DNA from: Nitrospinae bacterium bin107 | Lineage (GTDB): Bacteria; UBA8248 | Length of the DNA: 64,000 nucleotides | Direction of reading: 5' to 3' | Assembly: GCA_002238965.1 (NCBI GenBank) | Contig: MPNJ01000006.1 | Location: 183,651 to 247,650 of the forward strand | In this document: in pieces, positions 34,211-42,713 of the stretch | Numbering within the stretch: the stretch's first letter is position 1 | Layout of the letters: each line of letters begins with the position of its first letter | Made by a program: the position numbers and the translations under genes | Notes under the pieces: generated by a model | Told to the model about the DNA's origin: nothing | The model's database searches: none | The model's input: only the letters and a program-made list of their open reading frames with translations

Positions 34211-35422
34211 ATGAACGATGAGCAAACCGCGCGCATGCCTTTGGAAGGCGTGCGGGTCGTGGACATGTCGAACTATCTGGCGGGGCCGCTCTGCACCATG
34301 TATCTCGCAGACTACGGGGCGGACGTCGTCAAAATCGAAAATCCGAGAGGCGGCGACCCCATGCGCCTTTGGGGCCATAACAAAAACGGCGTGGGCCTCT
34401 ACTACAAGATGATCAACCGCAACAAGAAGAGCGTCACGCTGGATTTAAGAACGCCTTTCGGCGTAGAAGCGGTGAAAAAACTCGTGGCCGGGGCCGATGT
34501 CGTCGTGGAGAACTACCGCACCGGCGTGCTCGAAAAATGGGGTCTCGACTACGAGAACTTAAAAGAGGTGAACCACGCCGTCATCATGCTCTCCATCACG
34601 GGATTCGGCAGAACGGGGCCGTACAAAAACCGCCCCGGATTCGGCTCTCTGGCCGAGGCCTTCGCGGGTTTCAGCCACATCAACGGCTATCCCGACGGCC
34701 CGCCCCTCAGTCCCTCCTGGGGGCTGGGGGATTGCTCCACGGGCATCGGCGCAGCATTTCTGGTGATGACCGCCCTCCTCGAGCGCGAGCGGAGGGGCGG
34801 CGCGGGCCAGCAGATAGACCTGGCGATTTATGAGCAGTTGCTCACCATGCTGGGACCCCAGGTGATCTACTACGACCAACTCGACTTCATCCAGGGCAGG
34901 AGCGGCTCGCGCCTCGAGTTCGCGGTGCCCCGGAACAACTTCGAGACCAAAGACGGCCAGTGGGTGCTCATCGCGGGCTCGAACCAGTCCATCTTCGAGA
35001 ACATCTGCAAGGGCCTGGGGCGCGAAGATTTGATAGCCGACCCCAGGTTCGCCGACAACCGCGAGCGCATGAAGAACGCCGACGCCATCGAGGACGAACT
35101 CCAGAAGACCCTGAAAACCCTGACGCTCGATGAGGTGATGGAACGCTTGACCGAGTTCGATGGCGCGGCCACCCCCATCAACAGCGTGAAGATGGTGATG
35201 GAGAACGAACAGGTGGTTGCGCGTGGGAACATCACCGAGGTGCAAGACGCGGAACTCGGTGGTCCGGTGCGGATGCAGGAGGCCTTCGGCAAGCTCTCGC
35301 GCACGCCCGGCAAGGTGCGCCACGCGGGCGAGCCGCTAGGGAGGAGCAACCGCGAGGTTCTCGTGGATCGTCTCGGCTATTCGGAAGAAAAACTTGAGCA
35401 AGAGGGAATCGACCTGGGATAA
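34211..35422 (+). CDS. CaiB/BaiF family CoA-transferase (family III)
   Basis: A 403-residue family III CoA-transferase with the characteristic N-terminus LEGVRVVDMSNYLAGPLCTM, LADYGADVVKIENP, NRNKKSVTLDL and the active-site region GLGDCSTGIG, where Asp174 should form the acyl-anhydride intermediate. It moves CoA between acids such as succinyl-CoA and an unidentified carboxylate. Length is normal for the family. GAGGA lies just before the ATG. An HMG-CoA-lyase-like gene converges downstream, which fits a shared acyl-CoA pathway though they are on opposite strands. Confidence 0.93.
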   Translation: MNDEQTARMPLEGVRVVDMSNYLAGPLCTMYLADYGADVVKIENPRGGDPMRLWGHNKNGVGLYYKMINRNKKSVTLDLRTPFGVEAVKKLVAGADVVVENYRTGVLEKWGLDYENLKEVNHAVIMLSITGFGRTGPYKNRPGFGSLAEAFAGFSHINGYPDGPPLSPSWGLGDCSTGIGAAFLVMTALLERERRGGAGQQIDLAIYEQLLTMLGPQVIYYDQLDFIQGRSGSRLEFAVPRNNFETKDGQWVLIAGSNQSIFENICKGLGREDLIADPRFADNRERMKNADAIEDELQKTLKTLTLDEVMERLTEFDGAATPINSVKMVMENEQVVARGNITEVQDAELGGPVRMQEAFGKLSRTPGKVRHAGEPLGRSNREVLVDRLGYSEEKLEQEGIDLG

Positions 35423-35455
35423 TAGGAGAGTATGCGTGCAGTTTTTATCGACTCT

Positions 35456-35483
35456 GTAGGGACAGGTCGCGACCTGTCCCTAC
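35456..35483. repeat. Perfect 28-bp palindrome of the GTAGGGACAGG family
   Basis: The sequence reads the same on both strands, with the GGTCGCGACC centre and GTAGGG/CCCTAC ends. It is followed by a short T-run, so it may also act as a terminator between the CoA-transferase and the convergent lyase gene. Confidence 0.75.
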
Positions 35484-35534
35484 TTTTTCACTCGCATATA
35501 ATGCCTTGGTGTGATGGCGTGAAACGCCGTCCGG

Positions 35535-36527
35535 CTAGAACCGCACGGCCAGTTCATCCACCGCCTGGGTGGTGCGGGCGTCCTCATCGACCAGGAGCCA
35601 CTCGGGCGTAGGCGTCTTCTTGAAGCTCTTGCCCGCCTTTAACACCGTGCCGTACAGGGGCGCTTCCATGGCGTCGGACAGTTTTTCCGCGAGACGGATA
35701 AGCGCATCCACGTCCACTCCCGTTTCCACCTCCATCAGCCAGAGCATGTGGGCCAGATCCTCGGTGGATATGTTGCCCGAGGCGTTGGGCGCAAAGGGGC
35801 ACCCGCCGATGCCGCCGAGAGAGCCGTCCAACACTGTGGCTCCCGCCTGCATCGAGGCCAGGGCATTGGCGAGTCCCATGCCCCGCGTGTTGTGCAGGTG
35901 GACGACAAGGCCCTTCTCCGGCCAGCGAGCTTTAAGTTCGCTCACCATGCGGCCCATCCGCGTGGGGTCGCCCATGCCCATCGAATCGCACAGGAAAAAC
36001 TCGTCCACGCCCAGCCCGTCGTATTTCTCGGCGATGTCGTAGACCACCTCTTCCGCCACGCGTCCGGTGTAGGGACACCCCGTCGAGAGGCTGATGGCCC
36101 CGCTGAAGGGGATGCCCGCGCCTTTCACGATTTTAGAGATTTTGGCCATCTCATCCAGGCTCTGCTTCACGGAGCGGTTCACGTTCGCGCGATTGTGCAC
36201 GTCCGTGATGGAGATGACCTGCTGCACCCCGTCGCTCCCGGCGTCCACCGCCCGGCGCGCGCCGCGCTCGTTGGCGACCAGGCACTCGTAGGTGACGCCC
36301 GGCTTTCTCTTGATGCGGCGCATCACTTCGTCCGCGTCCGCCGTGGCGGGAACCGCCTTTGGGTTCATGAAGCTCGTGGCCTCGATACGGCGGATACCTG
36401 CGTCCGCCAGACCCTCGATAATCTCGATTTTGAGTTCCGTGGGCAGCACCTGCTTCAGGTTCTGGATGCCGTCGCGCATGACGACGTCGCGCACGAGAAC
36501 GCTCGTGGGAAGTTCGGGGTTCGACAT
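35535..36527 (-). CDS. Hydroxymethylglutaryl-CoA lyase-like enzyme (HMGL/DRE-TIM family)
   Basis: A 330-residue DRE-TIM metallolyase: VVMRDGIQNL (metal Asp; usually VGPRDGLQ), RIEATSFMNPKAVP, HLHNTRGMGLANALA (metal His pair) and GGCPFAPNASGN with the flexible catalytic Cys. Family enzymes split 3-hydroxy-3-methylglutaryl-CoA or related acyl-CoAs into an acyl-CoA and a keto acid. The altered N-terminal motif (MRDGIQN) places it in a divergent branch, so substrate may differ. GGAGG stands 9 nt before the ATG. It ends the minus-strand cluster that begins with the dipeptide permeases. Confidence 0.9.
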   Translation of the reverse strand: MSNPELPTSVLVRDVVMRDGIQNLKQVLPTELKIEIIEGLADAGIRRIEATSFMNPKAVPATADADEVMRRIKRKPGVTYECLVANERGARRAVDAGSDGVQQVISITDVHNRANVNRSVKQSLDEMAKISKIVKGAGIPFSGAISLSTGCPYTGRVAEEVVYDIAEKYDGLGVDEFFLCDSMGMGDPTRMGRMVSELKARWPEKGLVVHLHNTRGMGLANALASMQAGATVLDGSLGGIGGCPFAPNASGNISTEDLAHMLWLMEVETGVDVDALIRLAEKLSDAMEAPLYGTVLKAGKSFKKTPTPEWLLVDEDARTTQAVDELAVRF

Positions 36528-36552
36528 GGAAGGTATCCTCCAGCCGGGGGCG

Positions 36553-37482
36553 CTACTCGGCCAGACGCTTCATTCTCGGGTCGAGCACGTCGCGCAGCCA
36601 GTCGCCCAGAAGGTTCACGCTCAAGACCGTGAGCATGAGGATGAGGCCCGGGAAGAGCGCTATCCACCAGGCCGTGTCGAGGAAGCTCCTGCCGTCGGCG
36701 AGCATTCCGCCCCACGTCGGCGTGGGAGGCGGCACGCCCAGCCCCAGGAAGGAGAGTGCGGATTCGATGATAATCATCCGGCCCAGGTACAGGGTGGCGA
36801 TGACGATGGTCGTGGAAGCCACGTTCGGGAAGAGGTAGATGAACAGGATCCGTATCGTGCCGCAGCCAGTCGCCTTCGCGCCGGTAACAAACTCGTTCTC
36901 CTTGATGGAGAGAACCTCCGCGCGCACCACCCGCGCGTAGACGAGCCAGGTCCTGAGCGCAATGACCAGGACAATGTTCTGCAGGCTCGGCCCCAGTATC
37001 GCCACCAGGCTGATGGCCAGGAGGATGAAGGGAACGGCCAGGGCCGTATCGATGATGCGGCTGATGACGGTATCCACCCAACCGCCGAAATAGCCCGCGA
37101 AGATGCCGACCGTGATGCCGATGAGTCCGCTCACGATGACGGCGGCGATGCCGACGATGAGCGATATGCGCGAGCCCCAGATGATGCGGCTTAAGATATC
37201 GCGCCCCTGCTGGTCAGTGCCGAGCCAGTAGACGTCTCCCGCCTTGTCGACGTAGCCGGGCGCCTTGAGATAGCGCCCCAGGTCCTGCGAGAGCGGGTCC
37301 AGCGGAGAAAATAAATCCGGTACGAGGGCGAAGATGATGACGAGACTGACGAAAAACGCGCCGAAGATCGCCGGCGGCCTGCGCTTGAGTTCCTGAATGG
37401 CCAACTGAAAATCGCTCGGCCCGCGCTCCATGTCCTCATCGATTTCGATGTCGAGCGTCGCCGCCCTGTCGTCGACAACCAT
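36553..37482 (-). CDS. ABC transporter permease, DppC/OppC type
   Basis: A 309-residue inner-membrane permease with a cytoplasmic N-terminus, then helix 1 AIFGAFFVSLVIIFALVPDLF. It has the typical DppC landmark WLGTDQQGRDILSRIIWGSR, five more helices, and the EAA-like loop VLSIKENEFVTGAKATGCG before FPNVASTTIV. It pairs with the DppB-type gene 16 nt upstream to carry peptides, opines, nickel or similar ligands. No ATPase gene lies beside it; the two family-5 binding proteins at 45.7 and 47.7 kb are possible partners (inference). Confidence 0.92.
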   Translation of the reverse strand: MVVDDRAATLDIEIDEDMERGPSDFQLAIQELKRRPPAIFGAFFVSLVIIFALVPDLFSPLDPLSQDLGRYLKAPGYVDKAGDVYWLGTDQQGRDILSRIIWGSRISLIVGIAAVIVSGLIGITVGIFAGYFGGWVDTVISRIIDTALAVPFILLAISLVAILGPSLQNIVLVIALRTWLVYARVVRAEVLSIKENEFVTGAKATGCGTIRILFIYLFPNVASTTIVIATLYLGRMIIIESALSFLGLGVPPPTPTWGGMLADGRSFLDTAWWIALFPGLILMLTVLSVNLLGDWLRDVLDPRMKRLAE

Positions 37483-37498
37483 CGTTTGCCCTTATCCT

Positions 37499-38518
37499 CT
37501 AGCTATAGGAAATCCTCGGGTCGAGCCATGCGTACAAGATGTCGACCACGAGATTCACGAAAACGAAAACGAACGCCAGGAGCGCCACCGCCGCCTGGAC
37601 GATGGGGTAGTCCTGGTTGTTGATTGCGTCCACCACCAGAAAACCCACGCCCGGCCACGCGAAGACGGCTTCGGTCACCACCGTGCCGCCGAGCAGAATG
37701 CCCAGTTCGAAGCCCACCAGTGTGACGACGGGAATCGACGCGTTCTTGAGCGCGTGGCGCACTACCACGAGCCACTCCACGATTCCCTTCGAGCGCGCCG
37801 TACGCACGTAGTCCATGCCCAGCACGTCGAGCATCTGGGAGCGCACCAGACGCGTAATGCGCGCGGTGGCGTAAAGACCCGCCGTGATCGACGGCAGGAT
37901 GATGTAATACCAGGCATCGTAACCCGACGTGGGCAGCCAGCCCAGATAAACGGCGAAGACGATGATAAGCACGAGACCGAGCCAGAAGTTCGGCATCGAC
38001 TGGCCGAACATCGCACCGACCGAGCTGGTGTAGTCGATCCACGTGTTGCGGAAAGTCGCCGACAAGACCCCGGCGGGTATGGAGATCACCACGGCGATCA
38101 GGACCGCCACAAGGGCCAAGAGAACCGTGTTCGGGAAATGCTCGAGCACGAGGCCCATCGCCGGTATCTCGTGGCGGTAGGAGAATCCGAAATCACCTCG
38201 AATCACGCCCTTGGTCCTGACGATCTTGGGCGCGTCGGGGTCGCGCTCGAGTTCATCGATTTTCTCTTTCTCTCTTTCGGAGCCGAGCAGATTGTCCACC
38301 AGGTCCGAGCCCAGGATGAACTTGGCGAACTGGATCGGTATGGGCTGATCGAAGCCCATCTCCTTGCTGAAGGCCTGGATGTCCTCATCCGTGGAATCGA
38401 GCGGCATGAGGACCGCTGCGGGGTTCCCGGTGATCTGGAGCATCGAGAAAACGATGATCAGTATCGCCCCGAACACGATGAAACTTTGCAGGCAGCGCCT
38501 GATGATATATGTGCGCAT
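37499..38518 (-). CDS. ABC transporter permease, DppB/OppB type
   Basis: A 339-residue permease beginning YIIRRCLQSFIVFGAILIIVF. It has a periplasmic insertion with IQFAKFILGSDLVDN and the signature GDFGFSYRHEIP, then SMPNFWLGLVLIIVF, EAA-like loop DYVRTARSKGIVEW and the terminal EAVFAWPGVGFLVVDAIN motif of DppB proteins. The extra charged stretch GSEREKEKIDELERDPDAP (about 78-97) lengthens the first periplasmic loop relative to short family members. First gene of the three-gene minus-strand group. Confidence 0.92.
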   Translation of the reverse strand: MRTYIIRRCLQSFIVFGAILIIVFSMLQITGNPAAVLMPLDSTDEDIQAFSKEMGFDQPIPIQFAKFILGSDLVDNLLGSEREKEKIDELERDPDAPKIVRTKGVIRGDFGFSYRHEIPAMGLVLEHFPNTVLLALVAVLIAVVISIPAGVLSATFRNTWIDYTSSVGAMFGQSMPNFWLGLVLIIVFAVYLGWLPTSGYDAWYYIILPSITAGLYATARITRLVRSQMLDVLGMDYVRTARSKGIVEWLVVVRHALKNASIPVVTLVGFELGILLGGTVVTEAVFAWPGVGFLVVDAINNQDYPIVQAAVALLAFVFVFVNLVVDILYAWLDPRISYS

Positions 38519-38772
38519 GATGAAACCCTTGCCGAAAAACGATAAACAAATACAACGCCTTTATGTGATTCTCCAGTTATCTCTTTCTTTCCCCGGCTCG
38601 TCAAGAGCCGTCACGCTTGCGCAAAATGCAAATCCTTCCAATTCTCCAAACGCAGGGCGGCTCTCCGCTTCATGGACAACGCGCGCTTCCGTTCTGTAGG
38701 ATGCGGAAATTGCGATGCGCGTCCCCCCATACATGCGCGATTCTTAGCTTCCATCACCGAAAGGAGACGTCC

Positions 38773-39756
38773 ATGAAACTCGCCACCTACCAGAACCTCT
38801 CGCCTGGCGCCACCGGAGACCGCTTGGGCGCCGTCCTGAATGACGGGAGGATGCTCGACCTGCGGCTCGCCTACGCGAGCTATCTCGTGGAAAAAGAGGG
38901 GGAAGGACGTCCCTACGCCATGGCGAACGCGCGGATTCCCCGGGATATGCGCGATTTTCTCTGCGGCGGAGAACCGGCCATGGCGGCGGCGGGCGCAGGG
39001 CTCGGCCACGCGGAAACGATAATCGCCTCCGGCGGAGAGCCTGCGGGGCCGGATGGCGAACTCGCCGCCCTGAAAGACAGGCACGTTCGCTTGAGGGCGC
39101 CGATCCCCCATCCCGGCAAGTTCTTCCACACCGGACTCAACTCGAACAAGCATGTCGCGAACACGGGCCATTCGGTTCCCGAAAACGTGCCGGGCGCGCC
39201 GCGCTTCGACACTTCGCTCGTCGGCCACGAGGAGCCCGTACTCTATCCCAAACAGACCAAGATGCTGGATTACGAGGTGGAAGTCGGCTTCATCATCGGC
39301 AAACACTGCAAGGACGTGAAGCCCGAAAACGCCTTCGACGTCATTATGGGCTACACGGTATACAACGACATCACGGCGCGCGAGGTGCAGCGCTCCGCCG
39401 CTCTGGGCGGCGTGTTCCTTGGCAAGAACTTCGACACCACCAATCCCATCGGCCCCTACATCGTCACCGCCGATGAGGTGCCGAACCCCGAATCGCTCCA
39501 CGTGCAGTGCCGGGTGAACGGCAAGACACGCCAGGATGAGCTGCTGACCGACATGATCTTCAAGATACCCGAGCTCATCGCCTTCTACAGCCAGATGTCG
39601 CTGGAGCCGGGAGACATCATCTCATCGGGCACGTTCTGCGGCGTGGCCCTGGAGCAGGAAGACCCGGAACCCTTCCTCCTCAAGCCGGGAGACGTTGTGG
39701 AATGCGAGGTCGAGCACGTGGGCGTCCTGAGAAACCCCATCGTCGCTCAGGACTGA
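38773..39756 (+). CDS. Fumarylacetoacetate hydrolase family protein (copy 1)
   Basis: A 327-residue FAH-fold protein. Metal ligands are seen in DYEVEVGFIIG (Glu-x-Glu) and YTVYNDITAREVQ (Asp); GTFCGVALEQ and LKPGDVVECEVEHVG close the fold. An N-terminal ~100-residue domain (LATYQNLSPGATGDRLGAVL) is present as in the longer FAH hydrolases. The family hydrolyses or decarboxylates beta-diketo acids and related ring-cleavage products. AAGGAGA precedes the ATG. A second family member is at 58663. The gene converges with the E1-beta gene 3 nt away. Confidence 0.9.
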   Translation: MKLATYQNLSPGATGDRLGAVLNDGRMLDLRLAYASYLVEKEGEGRPYAMANARIPRDMRDFLCGGEPAMAAAGAGLGHAETIIASGGEPAGPDGELAALKDRHVRLRAPIPHPGKFFHTGLNSNKHVANTGHSVPENVPGAPRFDTSLVGHEEPVLYPKQTKMLDYEVEVGFIIGKHCKDVKPENAFDVIMGYTVYNDITAREVQRSAALGGVFLGKNFDTTNPIGPYIVTADEVPNPESLHVQCRVNGKTRQDELLTDMIFKIPELIAFYSQMSLEPGDIISSGTFCGVALEQEDPEPFLLKPGDVVECEVEHVGVLRNPIVAQD

Positions 39757-39759
39757 GGA

Positions 39760-40743
39760 TCAGGCGGAGACGCCCAGCGCCTTGCGGACGGCCGCGATGA
39801 CTTTCTCCGTGCTGGGGAGCACGAATTTCTCGAGTTTCGTCTGAACGGGAATCGGCGCCATGAGCGCGGCCACGCGGCCGATGGGCGCGTCGAGGTACTC
39901 GAAGACCGCCTCCTGTATGGCGGCTGAAATCTCGGCTCCCACGCCGCTCCTCAGGTGACCTTCTTCAACGATGACGCAGCGGCTCGTCTTGCGCACGGAG
40001 GCCGTAATGGTCTCCACGTCCAGGGGCGTGAGCGAGCGCGGGTCGATGACTTCGCACTCGATTCCCTCTCCCGCCAGAGCCTCCGCCGCCTCCAGGCAAT
40101 GGCCCATCTGGTAGCCGATTCCCACGATGGTGGCGTCCGCGCCCGCTCGCTTCACTTCGGCCACGCCGATGGGGGTGGTGTAATCGCCCTCGGGAACGTC
40201 TTGTTTCGTCTTTTGCGCATAGAGCAGCCTGTGTTCGATGAACATGACCGGGTTGTCGTCCCGGACGGCGGCCTTGAGCAGTCCCTTGGCGTCGGATGGA
40301 CAGCTTGGGTAGAGGACCTTCAGGCCCGGCACCTGCATGAACCACGCTTCGAGCGACTGCCCGTGCGTCGCGCCGTATTGAAGACCCGCGCCGCTGGGTA
40401 TCCGCGCCACCATGGGAACCGAAAGCTGTCCCCCGAGCATATAGCGCAGCTTCGCCGCCTGGTTCACGATGGGGTCGAGCGCGTAGGTCGCGAAATCCAT
40501 GAATCGCAAATCCACGATGGGGCGAAAGCCCGCCATCGCCGCGCCCACGCCCGCACCCGTGAAGCCGAGTTCGCAGATGGGCGTATCGCGCACCCGGTCC
40601 CGGCCGAAGCGATCGGCCAGCCCCGAGCACACGCCGAAATAATCGAACGCCACGTCCTCGCCCATGAGGAACACCTTCTCATCGCGCGCCATCTCTTCAT
40701 GGAGCGCCTCGTTCAGGGCTTCGACGTATGTGAGTTCAGGCAT
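39760..40743 (-). CDS. 2-oxo acid dehydrogenase E1 component, beta subunit (copy 1)
   Basis: A 327-residue transketolase-type E1 beta subunit: YVEALNEALHEEMARDEKVF, MGEDVAFDYFGVCSGLADRFG, TPICELGFTGAGVGAAMAGF (the Glu that activates ThDP), EHRLLYAQK and the C-terminal CVIVEEGHLRSGVGAEIS. It forms an alpha2beta2 E1 with the protein encoded 11 nt upstream. The complex decarboxylates pyruvate, acetoin or a branched-chain 2-oxo acid. No E2 or E3 gene lies in the window. Closely related to the beta subunit at 41735. Confidence 0.92.
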   Translation of the reverse strand: MPELTYVEALNEALHEEMARDEKVFLMGEDVAFDYFGVCSGLADRFGRDRVRDTPICELGFTGAGVGAAMAGFRPIVDLRFMDFATYALDPIVNQAAKLRYMLGGQLSVPMVARIPSGAGLQYGATHGQSLEAWFMQVPGLKVLYPSCPSDAKGLLKAAVRDDNPVMFIEHRLLYAQKTKQDVPEGDYTTPIGVAEVKRAGADATIVGIGYQMGHCLEAAEALAGEGIECEVIDPRSLTPLDVETITASVRKTSRCVIVEEGHLRSGVGAEISAAIQEAVFEYLDAPIGRVAALMAPIPVQTKLEKFVLPSTEKVIAAVRKALGVSA

Positions 40744-40754
40744 CCCGGGTATCC

Positions 40755-41723
40755 TCAGGCGAAGATGTCCTCGAGCGCCACGCTTTCTTCGGGCTCGGGA
40801 CTGCTCTCCGCAAACTCGATTGCCTCTTTAATCTCCGCTTCCACCGCGTCGGCATGCGCCTTCTTCTGCTTCGCTGTCATCTTGAGCATCTTCTCGCACA
40901 CGATGAGGGGGTCTCTCCCTTTCCAGCCCTCCCATTCCTCTTTCGTCCGGTACATGCCGTAGTGCGGATCGCCGCGCGAGTGGCCGAAAAACCGGTAGGT
41001 CTTCCCCTCGATGAGGCTCGGCCCCAGACCGCGCCGCGCATGAGCCACGGCCTCGCGGCTCGCCTCATACACCGCCGCCACGTCCATGCCGTCCACCGTC
41101 AGGCCGGGAGCGTCGTAGCCCTTCGAGCGCACGCTGATGTCGTCCACCGAGGTGGAATACTCCGCCGGCACGCTGACGGCGTACTGGTTGTTCTCGCAGA
41201 AAAAGACCACCGGCAGCTTCCAGATGGCGCACAGGTTCATCGCCTCGTGAAACGCTCCGTTGTTCGAAGCCCCGTCACCGAAGAAAACCACCGCCACCTG
41301 GTCTTTCCCTTCGAGTTGATACGCGAGGCCGATGCCCGCCGCCATCGGCATGTTCGCCCCCACGATGGAATGCGCCCCGTAGTGGCCCTTAGAGACGTCG
41401 GCAATGTGCATCGAGCCGCCCTTGGAGCGGCAAAGGCCGGTCACCTTGCCCATGAGTTCGGCCAGCATCTCGGGCAGGCGCGTTCCCTTGGCGATGGAGT
41501 GTCCATGGCCCCGGTGGGTGGTGAGCACGGCGTCGTCCTCCCGCAAGGCCGCGCATACGCCTGCGGAGCACGCCTCCTGCCCAATGCTCACATGCACGCC
41601 GCCCACGACCTTGCCCACCATGTAGAGATCGTCCGCCGTCTCCTCGAAGCGGCGGATCCGGAGCATGGTGCGATACATTTCGCCCAGGCGTTTTCGGGAT
41701 AACCTGGAAGTCGACCTGGCCAA
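40755..41723 (-). CDS. 2-oxo acid dehydrogenase E1 component, alpha subunit (copy 1)
   Basis: A 322-residue E1 alpha subunit with the ThDP-Mg motif GDGASNNGAFHEAMNLC...ENN, HRGHGHSIAKGT and KGGSMHIADVSKGHYGAHS, features shared by acetoin/pyruvate dehydrogenase E1 alpha. The start is TTG at 41723: GAGGA stands 7 nt upstream and it lies 11 nt after the preceding gene's stop; the first in-frame ATG (41678) would remove conserved N-terminal residues. It is the third of four E1 genes in a row. Confidence 0.92.
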   Translation of the reverse strand: MARSTSRLSRKRLGEMYRTMLRIRRFEETADDLYMVGKVVGGVHVSIGQEACSAGVCAALREDDAVLTTHRGHGHSIAKGTRLPEMLAELMGKVTGLCRSKGGSMHIADVSKGHYGAHSIVGANMPMAAGIGLAYQLEGKDQVAVVFFGDGASNNGAFHEAMNLCAIWKLPVVFFCENNQYAVSVPAEYSTSVDDISVRSKGYDAPGLTVDGMDVAAVYEASREAVAHARRGLGPSLIEGKTYRFFGHSRGDPHYGMYRTKEEWEGWKGRDPLIVCEKMLKMTAKQKKAHADAVEAEIKEAIEFAESSPEPEESVALEDIFA

Positions 41724-41734
41724 GTAGGATTCCT

Positions 41735-42706
41735 CTATGAAAGGACTTTTTTCGCCGCGGCCACGATCTTCTCCGTGCTGGGCAGGACGATGGCTTCGAG
41801 TTTTGTGTGAACGGGAACGGGAACGTCGAGGGCCGCCACGCGGTTAATGGGAGTCTTGAGCGCGCCAAAGGCCGCCTCCTGCAACGAGGCCGCGATCTCG
41901 GCGCCCACTCCGCCGCTTTTGTGCCCTTCTTCGGCTACGATGCAACGGCCCGTTTTTCGCACCGAATCCGCAATCCCCTCAACATCCAGGGGATTGATGG
42001 TCCTGGGGTCCACCACCTCGGCGTCGACCCCCTCGCCCGCAAGCAACTCCGCGGCTTCCAGGCAACTGCGCGCCTGGCTTCCGATGCCGATCAAGGTGAT
42101 GTCACTACCTTCTCTTTTCACCGCCGCCTTCCCGATGGGCTCGGTATGGTCGCCCTCCGGCACGGGGCCTTCCAGGGAGTAGAGCGCACGATACTCCACG
42201 AAGAGCACCGGGTTGTCCTCCCGGATCGCTGATTTCAATAGCCCTTTCGCGTCGGCGGGGTCGCTCGGCACGATAACGCGCAGGCCCGGCACCTGGATGA
42301 ACCAGGCTTCGAGACACTGGCTGTGCGTCGGGCCGTTCTGGGAACCGCCGCCCTCTGGCGCCCGGATGACCAGCGGGATGCTCACCTGCCCGCCGAGCAT
42401 ATAGCGCAGCTTGGCCGCCTGGTTCGCGATGGGGTCGATTGCCAGCATCATGAAATCGATGCGCCGCATATCAAGCACGGGCCGATAGCCCGCCATCGCG
42501 GCGCCTACGGCCGCTCCGGTGAAACCAAGTTCGCTGATGGGCGTGTTGCGAACCCGCTCGTGGCCGAACCTGTCGCCCAGACCCGCCGTGGCGGGCGAAA
42601 TGGCGGAGAGCGCGACGTCTTCCCCCATCAGGAACACTTTTTCGTCGCGCGCCATCTCCTCATGGAGCGCCTCGTTGATCGCTGTCGAATATGAAATGGT
42701 GCGCAT
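41735..42706 (-). CDS. 2-oxo acid dehydrogenase E1 component, beta subunit (copy 2)
   Basis: A 323-residue beta subunit paralogous to the one at 39760: STAINEALHEEMARDEKVF, ISELGFTGAAVGAAMAGYR, YMLGGQVSIPLVIRAPEGGG, CIVAEEGHKSGGVGAEIA. The ATG at 42706 (MRTISYS) gives the same N-terminal length as the paralogue and has GAGG 5 nt upstream; an ATG at 42721 overlapping the previous stop is possible. With the upstream alpha subunit it forms a second E1. The region differing most from copy 1 (ALSAISPATAGL for FDYFGVCSGL) may affect substrate choice. Confidence 0.92.
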   Translation of the reverse strand: MRTISYSTAINEALHEEMARDEKVFLMGEDVALSAISPATAGLGDRFGHERVRNTPISELGFTGAAVGAAMAGYRPVLDMRRIDFMMLAIDPIANQAAKLRYMLGGQVSIPLVIRAPEGGGSQNGPTHSQCLEAWFIQVPGLRVIVPSDPADAKGLLKSAIREDNPVLFVEYRALYSLEGPVPEGDHTEPIGKAAVKREGSDITLIGIGSQARSCLEAAELLAGEGVDAEVVDPRTINPLDVEGIADSVRKTGRCIVAEEGHKSGGVGAEIAASLQEAAFGALKTPINRVAALDVPVPVHTKLEAIVLPSTEKIVAAAKKVLS

Positions 42707-42713
42707 CTTCACC

